A DNA stretch of 64,000 bases, taken from contig JALIZF010001645.1 of assembly GCA_029948255.1 (NCBI GenBank), positions 248,001 through 312,000 on the forward strand, in the 5' to 3' direction. The DNA comes from Telmatactis stephensoni (lineage: Eukaryota > Cnidaria > Anthozoa > Actiniaria > Isophelliidae). The notes beneath the pieces are model-generated. The model worked only from the letters and a program-made list of their open reading frames with translations, made no database searches and had not been told where the DNA came from. Shown here piece by piece: positions 36,531-49,418 of this stretch (position 1 is the first letter of the stretch; every line of letters begins with the position of its first letter). Made by a program: the position numbers and the translations under genes.

Positions 36531-36672
36531 GGATTTTATGTGCTGTCAGTCACAACAAACATTACGTTCAACCACATTGCAATCGCGATTATAGACTATG
36601 CTATCATTTAACCCTCTTCCCATCACACCGCCTTAATTTAATCGCCTCGTGTTTAACGCTTAAAACGAAGTA

Positions 36673-39600
36673 TTAGGGGGCACTGATATCATCATCTATG
36701 TCATCATAATTACCATAATCAATATCATAGTAGTAATCATCACCATCATCATAATCGTCATCATAAGTATCTTCTTCGCGTTGTAGTTCTCGATCAAGTT
36801 CTCGATCAAATCCTCGCTCTATGAACCATGAATCTTGTTGTTGTTCTCGCTCGTTTTCTCTGCCTTCAGCACGGCGCATGTACCAAGGGTCTTGATTTGA
36901 CCGTTTTTCAGCACGATCTTTGGCTCGCTCAAAAACCCAGGTTTGATCTTTGTTTTTCGACTTTGGACGTCGTCGATAGAAGTGCGTTTTCTTGGAATAG
37001 GAACCAGGTTTATCTTTTGTGCTCTGCTCGTTGAGTGGTTCATACAATAACCGCTGTTCAGCTCGATTGCTGGCCCGTGCAAATGCCCAGATTCCATTTT
37101 TCTTGACAAACTTTTCATCGTTAGTAAGAAATTCTGTTTTGAAAGAATTCTGCTCCATTGTGTTGTCGTGTTGAGGTTCGTGTTGAGACCGCTGTTCAGC
37201 GCGATCTTGTGCTCGCTCAAAGACCCAGATGCCATTTTTCTTAACGTATTTCTGAGTTTTAAAGGAATTTTGTTTGTGTTCGTCTTTATTCAAAGGTCCG
37301 TGAGGTATATCCCTGTTCTGCACGATCAGCACTTCTTTGGAAAAACCACGACCCGTCAGACTGGAGAGGTCCCGGAGGAGGAATCCAGGCTTGGGGTGTT
37401 TTGCGCAAGTACCAAGCTTTACTGTCACTTTGATCCTCAACAGAACCCTGGGAACGTATGGGACCCAGAGATGGAGGTGGAATGGGAATACCCATCGACC
37501 CACCTTTCTCAGAATCTAGCACTCCTAGAAAAGGGAGCTTGTTGTAGAGAGTTGAGTCAGGGAGGGGAGGGGTTGGTTTGTTAGACAATTGTTCCTTGGT
37601 TTCTTGGTAAGGAAGTGGTTGTTCTGGATATGTGCTTTTTGTTGGATGGAGCAAACTTTCATCGTCTATATGGATTGATAGCCCCGTGCTTGACTGTCGT
37701 TTCTTTTCATGTTCAAACTGTGCCATCGTGACGTCATGGATAATAGTTTCTGTATTCTTCAAAGGTTCTTTGGAGCCTTGATCAAAGTAAAGCTTTTCAG
37801 GACTCTCAGTGCTGGAATTCGGTGAACTGTGGTTGGACCAGTAGCATCAGTGTGTTCGTTAAGTTACTGCTGTCGTCAACTGAATCGGAATCCAAATCCC
37901 GACTTCGAGTGTTTTGATTCGGACTCTTCCTTTTCTTTTGCATCGGAATTGGACTTCAGTCGCATTTTTGCACACTTGGTCTTGTCTTTGTCTTTGTAGA
38001 TTCGTTCATGTTCTAGTTTTTTCTCGTTCATTTGTAGAGCCCACTGTTGGAGTCGTTCAAGTTCTCGCTGGAGTTTTCTTTGTTGTCGCCTTCGACGTTG
38101 CTTTAGATTTGTATCAGGATCGTTCTTTTTTTTCTTTTTCTTGACGATTATCGGACTCTTCGACTTCATTTGTTTTCTAGAATTGTCCAAATCTTCTCTT
38201 TTCTGCTTCTCAAAGTTAAGCTGTTCTGCAAGGACTTTCTGATATACCAACGAAGCCTCAGATTTCGAGCCTTTTCTTTGCTTTGTAAGGTAGGCTTCAT
38301 CTTCTTTGTCTTTGTCCATCCGAAGTCCATGAAGTTCCCAAATTTCTCTTTGATTTTTTTCCAGACTTTCTTAATCTTTCCACCATGCCTTTTCCTTGAC
38401 TGTTTTGTTGATATTTTGAGTCCATTCTTTCAGAGCCTTTTCCAGGTTTCCCCAATATCTTTTTTGTTTCTCTTTCCACTTTTCTTTCTTATTCCTACGA
38501 TTCTTCTTTCTTTTGGATAAGGCTTTCAGATTTTTTTCGTGCCTTGTGAACGCGTGAATTCTTTTTTCTCTTTCCTTTGCCGACACCTTGTCTTGGACAC
38601 TTCTTTACTGACTTTGTCGGTGCGTGCATTTTTTCTAACTGCTTTCGTTTTCTTTCCAGTTTCCAACCCTCTCTAGCGTAACTTCGATGTTCCTGTCGTA
38701 GTTTCTTTTTCAGTACTTTCAATTCTTGGCGTTGTCTTTTAAGCCTTCTCTTCTCAATTTTCAAGTCCCTTTTAATGTTCTTAATGTCATTGGCTCGTTC
38801 TCTAGAACGGGAGATTTGCTGGATATCAGCGTTGAAGAGTTGCTGCTTTCTTTTGAAACACAAAGGCTAAATTTTTCCAAGTCTTCAGCTTTGTCCTTGC
38901 CCTTTTCAACTTAGATTTTATTTTCTTCAGCCTTTTCTTTTGTTTTTGATTTTTCTTTAACTTGTCCATTTCAAACTGGTGGCGTTGTCTTTTAAACTTT
39001 TTCCAACTCACTTCCAACTGAAACTTTTCTTTCTCAGCCTTTCTTCGCTCCCTTCTGAGTTCGGCCAAGACATTTTTCAGTTCTTTAACTTGGTGTTCGA
39101 TTTCAAGTGCTTTTCGTCTCTTTTCTCGTTTCTTTAATCTTTCTTTACGTATTTCTTCCCTCCGTCGTCTCATGGTTTCTCCCTTTTTTCGTCTATTTTT
39201 CATCTCTATCAGGCCAAATACGTGACGTTGTCGTCGATGGTTTTTGGGTGGCCCTTCAGGAAATAAGACTTTAGAGGAATAAACTGCGCTTGTTTGAAAG
39301 TCCTTCTCTTCAGCGTTCTTAGCTCTACCCCTCTTTTCTTCCAGTCTTGAAAGTATCTTACTAGTTCGTTTAACTGTCATATTTTGTGAGCCCAAATCTT
39401 GCGACTTTTTACAAAATTTATTGTGTCTCCGCAAACCAAACAAGTCCCTTGAAATAAAGCTTTTATTTAGTGCACAAGATTCGTTCTTCAGTTTCTTTAA
39501 GTCTTCGGTCCAACGTTTTCTGAAACTTTCCCAGTCAATACCTCGAGATGAAAGAATGGCTTGAACCCAGTATCTGCTCGCTAGGGAAGCCTTTGTATTG

Positions 39601-42600
39601 TAAGTTTCGTCCTTCAAAGAATTGTTCCGCGGTTTTTCATTTGAACTGTTTTGCCTACTTGGTGGAAAACGAGTCTTTTTCAAACGTCTCCATCTATTTG
39701 CAAGCTTTTTCTCTCGTTCATACAAAGCGCCCACTCTTTCAAGTTGTCTTTGTAGATAAAAAACAGCACTAGAGTTCTTACTTTGACGTTTTTCTTTATC
39801 ATATTTCAATCGCCAAAACCAAGACATACTTTTAGTAACGTGAAGTCGATCTTCAGTTGATTTGTAATTACGTAAGAGACGACTGTGTTTTTCTTGAAGT
39901 TTTTGATGGAGATTTTTCAAATCGTATCTAAGATGTGAAGACAGCAATTCACTCTCCCTTTGTCGATAAATTTCGTCTTCAAGTTTCAGTAAGTCCATTT
40001 TTGCTATCTCTTCGTCTGTAAGGAGTCTCTGTTCGGCTTGACTTGGATATGAGTTGACTTGACTAAGAGTTCCTTCTAATTTTGTGTTTCTGGTTTGGCC
40101 GCTGAGATAAACCGTAAGACCTGAAAATGAATATCACCAGTCAATACGTTTGTCAATAAGAAATGGAGAAGCCAAAGGGATAAGACAAATGACTAGGAAC
40201 AGACCCAAGTTCACCTCACTGCCTATGAACAATGATTTTAAGTCCAGGCTGGAAGATGGTTACAAATTAGATGTGAGTTTTTGAAGATCGCCGTTCGAAA
40301 ACCTGCAAAATGTGGCCACAGCAGAGTTGCGCTAAACGTTTTTGTTTAGTGTAACAGCATCTTCAATTTACGGGGGGGGGGGGAGGGGGGAGGACGGGAA
40401 TGAACAAGCACCAGTAATCATCAAATCGAGAAACGTGGCCGTTTCAGGTAAGATAACAGGCCTGTTAAGTTACCGTGTCTTTCGAGCAACGGTCCCTAGA
40501 CCGACCCGATGTGACAGTACTAGCACTCGTGCAATCCCGGAAGTAATATTGGATCGTACCGTTTCCCACTACTTTACGTTCAATTAGGGTACTACAGTGT
40601 GGTGAAAGTCGTAAAACCCGCTTCCCATTTACACGACACCTGCTCTATTTATAAATGCGACATTTATCGAAGACTTGCGCAAAACAGATCATGACGCCAT
40701 AGCATAATGCGATTCTCTGAACGCTTGTTGTCAAATCAAAATCTGTACGCGCCATACATTGCACACTATAAATACTTCAAGTGTGGTTGGGTGGCATTCC
40801 TTTCAAAAATCAGGGGCAGATTTAGGGGAGGGGTGCAGGGGGTTCGCACACCCTCCTGAGATGACTTTGGGCCCTTTTCTTCTCTATATATTTCCAAAAT
40901 ATCCTCTGGATAGTTTTCAATTTCTATAACGCTGCACCCCTCCTCCCATGAAAAATAATCCTGGATTCACCCCTCCCTGAAGAAAATCCTGGATCCGCCC
41001 CTGAAAATTGCCCTGAGCAAAATAGTAGATAAGTTGCAATGCTCGCCAGGAAGAGGAAGAGGATCAGATGGCTTCAGATTTAAAACATATACCGCCATAT
41101 TTACAATATACCCAGTGGAACCCTATTAATCCGACATCCTTTGTATCACGAAATACTGGCCGTATTTACAGGCTCAGACATAATACGGGCTTGGCCACAG
41201 GAAACCCGGCTTTACTTTGCACTGCTGTAGATGAATATTTTTATCGAACACTAGTATTAGGATTCCTGTGGTATAAGATCGTTTTGGGGTATCATAGAGT
41301 AATTGTAATCTGATTATCGGGCTTTGTTTGAAATAGTAACTCAATAATGGGGATTAAATTCGAATCAGTAACGCACTCTCTAGTAACCGCAGAGAATGCG
41401 TTACGAAAGTTGAACTTAATCTCCTATCGATTTACATACTAGCAGTTCCAAAGGCTTTATATTACACGATCATGTACTTTGCTGTAATAGGGTGCTGACC
41501 GGATGTCGATCGTACAGTTAACGATTTCATACCACAGGAATCCCAATATTAGCGTATCGATAAAAACATTCATCCAAAGGAGAGGAAAATAAAGCCGGTT
41601 TCCCTGTGGCTTGGCCTAATTGTTGTTGGGCCATACAATGCATCTGGGTGGACACATTTGTCCATGAGGAAAGGTTCTATTGTATTAACAAATTTTGTAA
41701 ATAGTAAATTTTGGGTGGCATGGTTGGCCAGGCGGTTAGAGCGCTGGCCTTTCACCGCTGTAGTCCGGGTTCAAGTCCCAGCTCGAGCTCCTGGATCATA
41801 AGTGAACTGAGTTTGTTTGATGTGTTGTTCTCTACCATGCCACAAGGGTTTTTCCTCCAGGTTCTCCGGTTTTTCCTCCCTCAGCAAAAATCAACATGCG
41901 AGTTGAGTGATTATTTGCAAAATACTTAATGTAGTGGTAGTGTGTGTGAGAGTACAGTGTCCCCCAATTAGTGCACAAGCTCTAGAAGACTCAGACACTT
42001 AAATAAACAGTTATTTATTTTATAAACAGTTATTTAATCCCAGTGTATCTATAAGTCCACACTTACCATGGCCGATGCTAAACCCAAGGGCAGTGGTCAA
42101 GAATAGAAGGATAACAAAGGTAGGGACATCAACAAACAACTGTGAGAACAAGAAACTCTCTTCATCATCCTTATGGCGTCTTTTGTTCTTGTTACCAAAC
42201 AACCATTCAGGAATTGCTACCACAGAGTCATCATCAATGTCACTATCATCTGTATATTCACTGTCTGAATCACTATAGTCACTGAAGTCTGATTCATCAA
42301 ATGTGTTATCATTATCATAAATATCATGATCTGGATCATGAAGCCATGCAGGGACAAGAGGATCTTCATCTTTAAAGTCTTTGTCATCATTGGAATCATC
42401 TAGGCCTATTATTTGGAAGTTGGGGTCATGGAACCATTCTGGAATCATAGGGGTTTCATCAGAATCACAATCATCATCAAAGAGATCACTGAGGTTATCG
42501 AATGATGATGTGTCATCCAGGGTGTCACTCTTACTGATTGGTACAAAACTATTGTCTGAGCTGAGATCACAATCAGATTCATCACTGTCTTGGAAGAGAA

Positions 42601-45600
42601 TGCTTTGGCTGTCGTTCAAAGATGTTGTACTGACCATAACAATAGGTTGAGCATTCATGAGGTCGAAAGTAAGACTATCCCATGCCAGATCTTTGCTTGA
42701 GTCAAGTGGATCAATGCTGAGCAAGCGTTTGTTATCACAAGGAATGCTAACAGGCTTGACATTAGACTTGAATGTTTCTTTTGTTGATTCATCATCATCA
42801 TCATCATTATCATCATCATCATTATCATCAATGAGGATTGTATTGAGACTTGTATCCATGAATGGGGTATCCTGAAACTTAACTTTTGTGGCCTCATCTG
42901 TTTCATCATCAAAGAAGATTTTGTTGAGACTGGTATCAATGAAGGAAGTATTCAATGCATCTCTTTCTTTGAAACTTTTGGTAACTATCATCACCATTGT
43001 CACCATCATTAACTTCAGATGCTCTTTCACAAATTGATTTCCCATCACAAACTGAATCACTCAAATCAATCATTTCATCATCATCATCAAATGCATCATC
43101 ATACATGAAGCCCTCATCAACAACAATGATATCATCAGTTCCGCTACTGTCACTTTCACACTTAGCTCTAGCTGTGGGTGTGGTAAATTCATCATCACAT
43201 TCATCACTATCAACAGCAGGGCTCAATGAACTTTTACTTTCATTTATCTTGTTTAAAACTGTTTTTTCAGGTTCATAGTGTCCAGAGATGACCATGATGC
43301 CCTCATCATTACTGCAGCCATCACTTTTGTCATCCTTGGCTTCTTTTTTAGGGGCTGCTTCAGATAAAACTGAGGTTTTAGGGTTCCTGGGTGCTGAGCT
43401 TCCTACACCAAATGTTTCTCCTTTGGATCTGAATTGAAAACTAGCAAGAACCTCAAACTCAGGCTCACTTTCAACTTCTGCTAGCTCCTCTTCAGTAACA
43501 CCTTTTAGTATCTCAGAGTATGTAGGCTTTCTGTAGGTGACACAATCTTTTCTTGTCTGCAAAAGAAAATAGGAAAAACACAATTAAAAACAGAGGATTT
43601 CAATTATATTGATTTAAATCTACAGTTAATGCATTTTCATGTAATCCTTGCTGCATGGGTTTCCTGTGGTGGAAAAAAAAAAAAAGAAAAAAAAAGAAAA
43701 AGAGGCCCAATGATCAGCCATGCATTTAACAAATACCAGCCAAAAATAACTTTCGGTCAAATTTTTTAACATCTATTTATAAGCAGGGATTAGAAACAAA
43801 ACGTTGCTGTGCACTAGTAATATATGAGTTTCCTGTTGTCAAAAAGCAAAGGGATCCCAACAATAATAAAAACACAAAGCAAGCAACCAATCATTGATTG
43901 AATATTTGCATTATTTTTCAAGCCAAAGACTGAATGTGAGATGTTTTAAATTATAGAATACATCAGAACAATTTCCAATTTATTGCATTTTATTCAGACT
44001 TGAGTTTAAGCTTAATCAATTCTATATAAACCAACAAAAATAATGAAAAATTAGAATGGACTTACAGGTCCCAAACCAATTTTAATCAGTAAAAAACTTT
44101 GAAGAATAATGTATCTCCTGCATTTTTAAGCAATTAAAGCCAGAAGTTAATTTGGTATATAGAAAAGTTTATAAATTATAGGATATGATGCTCTAAATCT
44201 TTTTCTATTTTAAAAATTGAATAGTTAAATTCTTTCTTTGTCATGATAAATGAGAATAGTGGCATATAAGTAATAATTAGGACTGCCTGGTGCTTCTTTA
44301 CCCAATTAAAATCATGGAAATAAAACCAGGTGTTTCTTAAATGAAACTTGGCCATTGAAAGACTTGGAAGTTCACTTGAGTACCTTCAGAAAGGGGCCCT
44401 GGGTAATGTAAATTTATATATAATACATATATTTTGTTGCACATGAATTTATACCAGCTATCATTTTTTAATGTTAGCTGACTCATTTTTGCAGGATAAA
44501 TAAAGTATTATTATTATTATTATTATTATATTTATGAATTGACTAGGTGTATGTATTAAAACTTTACAAGAACAACTGTCTCCATATATAGTGAACAGGA
44601 ATGTTACAGTCCAAAATTTTTGGGCCAAATTAAGCTAACCAAAAATTGTACAAGTGTACAAGCTTCTTCATTTTTTTTTCTTTTCTTACATTATTATCAT
44701 TATTATTTTATATAAATGCTGTAGGCAGTTTTTGTTCAAGTTCTAAATGACTGTCAAACTCTCAGAGAATGCAACTCTACTGAGCTGTCAATGATATGGT
44801 TTTGAGGTTGCAACTAGTACAGTATTTTGAGTTTTTGAATAAAAATGAGTCTACATGACATTTCAACTTAAAAAGTATTGCCAAAAGTTTCAAAATCAAT
44901 AATTTAAATATGGATTTACAAATAAACAACACATGCCTGTGTTGAACTACGTAAATGAAAAAAATAAGAAGAAGAAGAAGAACATTTTTGAATAATAAAA
45001 AACATTGTAAAAACATTTTTGAATAATATTACGTGGTGTAAGCTTAATTTGCATATGTAAACAAACAGTCTACCGTCCCAATCGCTGAACGAAGAGCTAG
45101 ATATCGTTTCTGGCAAAATTATTCATAATAGATGATAAAATCTATTCTTTTCAATACAAAGATTAATACGATAAAAGGGAAAGAGATTAAGGAAAACAAA
45201 ACCGAAAATGCAAATATTAAAAAACCTGTGAAATTTCAGTATGCAAATGCACCTTGGAGCTTTATGACGTCAACCAACATTTTATTATTTTCGCAAAAAT
45301 AATTAATTTTCTAAAGAATATCAGCAAACAAGAATGAAGATCTCGAATCGCAATAGATTTTTTTCGAGAGAAATTATAAACGGATGAAAAAATAATTACA
45401 GAAAGCGAGCTTATTTTGATGACACTTGCAAGGGCCTTCGCTCTCGAGCCTAAATCACGTGATGAATGTTTACAAGCGACTGAGTCGAGCACGAACTGCA
45501 AAGTAATACTACTTTTACCATTTGCTTGAATAAAATAAAAACAAGGCCTTATATATGCTTATACCAATCCTATGTGTTTTAGATGCCTTACAAAAAATCC

Positions 45601-45894
45601 AGCCTCTGTATTTTGCATGGTTCGATCAGGGAGCTGGTTCGACAAGTCGCAATCCTGTTCGTTCAAGAATTCCTCATTAGCGAATTTTATCCACAAAAAT
45701 GCAAAAACAGAAAATTAAAATCTTAATTATAAAATTTTCACATGCTTTGTGTATACGCTGGGTGTTCTGTGACAGAAGGAAAGTGCAAAATAGGCTGTCA
45801 AACTTACCTCGATTGTACCATCGTAAGAGTCGATGAAAGTCCATTCGTTCTCTGAATCTGATGAATTCGCTGGCTTCGCGTTCTTCGCTGCCAT
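36673..45894 (-). CDS. CCPG1: CCPG1/PBXIP1-family ER-phagy receptor-like protein, reading frame interrupted
   Basis: Exons: 45894-45808 (29 codons), 43556-42067, 40120-36673. Phases across both introns agree. Exon 1 carries SSDSENEWTFID; W-T-F-I matches the LC3-interacting W-x-x-I near the N-terminus of human CCPG1. Exon 2 is acidic and serine-rich and ends in one membrane segment (VPTFVILLFLTTALGFSIGH), positioned as in CCPG1. Exon 3 encodes about 1,100 residues: a Lys/Arg/Glu-rich coiled coil, W-x-F-x-R-A-x-x-R-A-E-x-R repeats (36,790-37,340), and an Asp/Tyr tail. Family members are ER membrane proteins with cytosolic autophagy motifs and lumenal coiled coils; CCPG1 is induced by the unfolded protein response. 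The frame breaks near 42,980, 38,880, 38,550, 37,865 and 37,316, and a TAA lies at 38,371-38,373. Consensus indels or decay are both possible. It is about twice the human length. Confidence 0.75.
41111..41688. mobile_element. Palindromic transposon remnant in CCPG1 intron 2
   Basis: Arms pair across the element: CCACAGGAAACCCGGC (about 41193) with GCCGGTTTCCCTGTGG (about 41593), and GATTCCTGTGGTAT (about 41263) with ATACCACAGGAATC (about 41529). The ends CAGTGGAACCCTATT and AAGGTTCTATTGT are weakly inverted. Confidence 0.6.
41711..41940 (+). mobile_element. tRNA-derived SINE in CCPG1 intron 2
   Basis: The head GGCCAGGCGGTTAGAGCGCT contains an A box, and GGGTTCAAGTCCCAGCTCG a B box, at tRNA spacing. 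The body includes the pyrimidine-rich GGTTTTTCCTCCAGGTTCTC. Confidence 0.7.
43557..45807. other. CCPG1 intron 1
   Basis: AT-rich intron with an A-rich run near 43674 and a probable LINE tail (ATT array) at about 44500-44530. No extra exon was recognised; the flanking exons join in phase without one. Confidence 0.55.
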
Positions 45895-48800
45895 TTTTAG
45901 ATGCTTTTTTACATAATGAGCCAGAAAACTCGTAGACGATCGCACAAACTAAAACTCTTGGGCTGAAACACTGCTTCAAATTCTGTACGCTACAACCTTG
46001 TGAATGATGTGTCGTTCGAATGATTGTTGTTGTTTTGATCGAGCAATGGATGAGCTGTATCCGCGTGACAAATGCAACCAATCAACGAGAGGAGCTTTGT
46101 AGGTGGACCAATGAAAACCTGGAAATAAAGATAGAAACTTAGTTCACATTGCAAGCTTGGATGACGCAAGATATGGCCAAAATTATTGAACAAACTTCTT
46201 CAAGAAATGAAATTCTGCCACGTTGTTGCTTTGACGTGGTAACTTTTTGTAGGTTGGGTTAAAAATATGAGTTAAAATGTATAAATCAGCACTGTTTATT
46301 GATAATTATTGTGGTTTTATTGGGGCGTAAATATGCATGCTTGGATAGCAGGTACTTTGACCATTGGCAAGGCGTGCCAATAACGCACAAACAAGCCAAA
46401 CCCCGATGGGACGCGGCATAGATAAGCTAGATGTCAAAATTTGCAGTTTTGTCAATTATTGATTGATTCTTTTTTGTAGTTCAAAATAAACTGAAAAGAA
46501 ATGTAACAATGTGTAGAAATTTCATTTTAAATGAATTGCAATTGAAAGAAAGGAAGAAATATTCCCATTTTTAATATTCCCATTTTAAAGGGGGACAAAC
46601 AGAAGTAGAAGTGTCTCAATTCAATGTCAGAGCTATATATCCCTGTTTCAGAAAAAGAACCCAGAAAACCATCTACATTTAATATAAAAGCCTACCATAC
46701 AGTGAAATGATGAAAACAATGAAAACAAACAGAAATTGAAGTCATGAGAATTAAATGGGAAATGAAAACTATTTCAAATTTCAATGTGAAGTCCCATTAA
46801 CTTAACATTCTTTGTTCAAAAATAAGAAGGTCCAGCCTTTATGAATAAAAGTTAAGGGATACATCAATTGAAGACAAAAAATGAAAAATTGTACATAATT
46901 TTTGCCAATTTTGGGTATATTGCTATTTATGCACAGATTGGTGGTTTCTTATCAGGTCAAACAACTTGAAATATGGTTAACAAAAACTGTAAATGTTGCA
47001 TATATGAAATCCAACATTATTATATTCAAACCTCAAAAATAATTCTGTTCATTAAAAATTCTCAGTGGAACCAAACTTTTGCACAATGTAATAATTATTA
47101 GCCAGTTGTCAATAGCAACCGACATATACAAATTGATATAATCTGTAGACTTCCATGTTTTATTTCTAGAAATAGGAATGGTTAACATTTTTCAAGTGTA
47201 AATTTCTTTTTCTCTTCTTTTTTTCTTTTTATTCTTTTTGTAGTCTGCCAGATGGCAGCCTACAAAAGTAAAAAAATATATTTCTTACTGTTGAACTAAA
47301 ACTTAAAATCAGTTTAAAAATCACTCAAGGAATGCTAAATTATAGATCTAAATTTACTTAATAAGTTTTTTTAAAGACAAAAAATTAGCAATTATATATT
47401 TTAAATACTTTCTAATAATCAAAAATGTGCATTTTCATGCATGATCTATTTTTATCTTATTCACTTGCATTATTTATCAATATGAGGTCTTTAAAGCTGT
47501 TTAAATGTTTACCGTACAGTGATTATTTATACTCTAGGACTTACATAGTCCAGGTTTCCAAGTACAAAATGCTATTTATTTTCATATTTTTATTTGTTAT
47601 TTCAAAACCATAAATCAGTGAGGAATAACTAAACTATTTACCAAAGTTAGGTACAGTACTCTTTATTTTGTTTGTATAAAGTTTCAATGTTTTTATTCAT
47701 TTTGCTAGAAATATTTATAATGATTTCTACAGTTAGTAAAATATGTAATTTTTGGAGACATTTTTTCATCAACAATCATTTAAATGAAAATCATTTAAAA
47801 TCCATTTCAACCAAATATTACAAATTTTACCAGTCATTGAAAATTGCAGTTTTTTATGAAACTACAAGTCAGAATTAACAGTTAAATCAAATTTTGAATT
47901 CTAACTTTGACATTAAAATATCAACATACTTTGAGTATATTGTGAGTATTGTGAAGAATTTAGAATCCCTTGTTTTAAACGCTTTAAACAGGTGACAACT
48001 ATGTATAAGATTATCAATTGTGAGATGCCTGAATATCTTTGTAATATATTTCAAAATGTTTCTGGCATTCATGATTATGATCTTCATGGCTGTCACTCAA
48101 ACCTCACACTCCCACAGCCAAAAACTAATTTTTTTAAAAAATAGCTTCCTTTATAGACTGTGGAGCAGCTGCCTGGAATTCTCTGCCTTTAACTTCAAGA
48201 GAATCTCCTAGCCTTTCTAGTTTTAAAAAAGCATTGTAAATATTATTAGTTAATACGTTTGTTTTTAACACAGTTCTCAGGAAGAGCATTTATTTTTAGA
48301 TGATTGTGATACCGTGTATAAAGTTTATCATTATTATTATTATGAATTAGTCAAATATTACTTATTGAGTAACCCAAAAAACTTAGGCAAATGGAGATTT
48401 ATCTACTAGCATCTCTATGTTGGTCACATAGTTTGACAATGATTGTGTGCCAAACCAAATGCACTTGTTGTTTAGCTTGCACAGACAACTCCTACCAGTC
48501 ATGGGCTTCCTGTGGCAGGGGGAAGACTAAGAAAGCTATGAAAAAAAGCAAAACAATTGCCAACCTTCTTTTTTCTTTTCTCTCTGCCAAGTTCTTATCC
48601 CTCTATTTCTTATCTCACCCAAGATTTCCACAACCCTTTGTAACATATCACATTGTGTAATACATAGATGTTGTGGAATGAAATTATTTTTGGCTTGAAA
48701 ATTTTCAATCATTTTCATTTTCTTTGGACCTTGACTATTATGGTAATGAATATCAGGAAGCTCACCCTGGTTTCCAGAGGGATTGTTTTATTTGTTCTTC

Positions 48801-49241
48801 CACTTCGTACTTGCCTTTTTCTCTCTCCCTCTTCTTAAAAAAAATCCCAGATCCCAGGGTACATGCTGAGGAAGCTAAAAATCAAACCGGTTTGAGATAA
48901 TTCTAAAACCAGAAATAATTTGAAACCACGTTCATAGACACCTACATGCTGAAAAACTAAGGTGCAGATTATATGGTTATCATCATCTTGACTGCTAAGT
49001 TGAATAGTTCCTTTAAGTCTTTCAAAATTGACTGTTCAAAATTGAGGTTCTCCCTGTCAAAAATCATAAACTTTCACAACTCAGTGTTGAGAATCTTCAA
49101 AGAAGCAATTGTGTAAAATTCAATGTTCATTCATTCAATTCCATTCACTTTTTCGTTTCAATTGTAAGGCTCAGCTTTTTCTGACTCTTTCACTGGATTC
49201 TAGTCCTCCGAAGTAGTGCTCTTCTTTTCATGTTTTCTTTC
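45895..49241. other. Intergenic region between CCPG1 and PIGBOS1
   Basis: The first few hundred bases should contain the CCPG1 promoter. The rest is AT-rich with no recognised gene, apart from the LINE fragment at 48130-48345. Confidence 0.55.
48130..48345 (+). mobile_element. 3' fragment of a non-LTR retrotransposon (LINE)
   Basis: 48159-48239 reads AAAWNSLPLTSRESPSLSSF followed by KKAL and stop. This is the C-terminal signature of Jockey/CR1/L2-type reverse transcriptase ORFs (WN-x-LP ... FK-x-x-L). The preceding SFLYR lies in another frame, so the copy is decayed. An ATT-repeat tail near 48330 fits the 3' end. Confidence 0.7.
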
Positions 49242-49418
49242 TCAGGATTCTGTGGCCTTTCCTTCAGTGACAGGTAGAGTCTTGTTGTCAGTTTGTGTAC
49301 ATGTTTGCTCTTCCTTGATGAATAATGGTTTGAATATATACACACCAGAAAGAACTCCAATCAGTGTAGCAACAAACAACTGATGGAGGGGAAGTCTGCG
49401 AATTGTTCCAAAAACCAT
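49242..49418 (-). CDS. PIGBOS1: PIGBOS1-like mitochondrial microprotein
   Basis: 58 residues from ATG at 49418. The core LHQLFVATLIGVLSGVYIFK (about 11-30) is a single membrane segment that aligns with human PIGBOS1 (about 54 residues) through the shared LLFAT/LFVAT, G-x-x-x-GVYIF and P-x-F motif. A charged, soluble tail follows. Human PIGBOS1 sits in the mitochondrial outer membrane and contacts ER CLCC1 to tune the unfolded protein response. A splice acceptor (CTTCTCAG) lies just 5' of the ATG, implying a non-coding first exon. It is divergent to PIGB with 329 bp between start codons, as in human. Short length limits certainty, but motif and position agree. Confidence 0.85.
   Translation of the reverse strand: MVFGTIRRLPLHQLFVATLIGVLSGVYIFKPLFIKEEQTCTQTDNKTLPVTEGKATES

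Noticed and set aside
42781..42840. (ATC)n stretches in CCPG1 exon 2 as a non-coding microsatellite
   Set aside because: They encode the Asp-rich run in frame with flanking coding sequence; treated as part of the exon.
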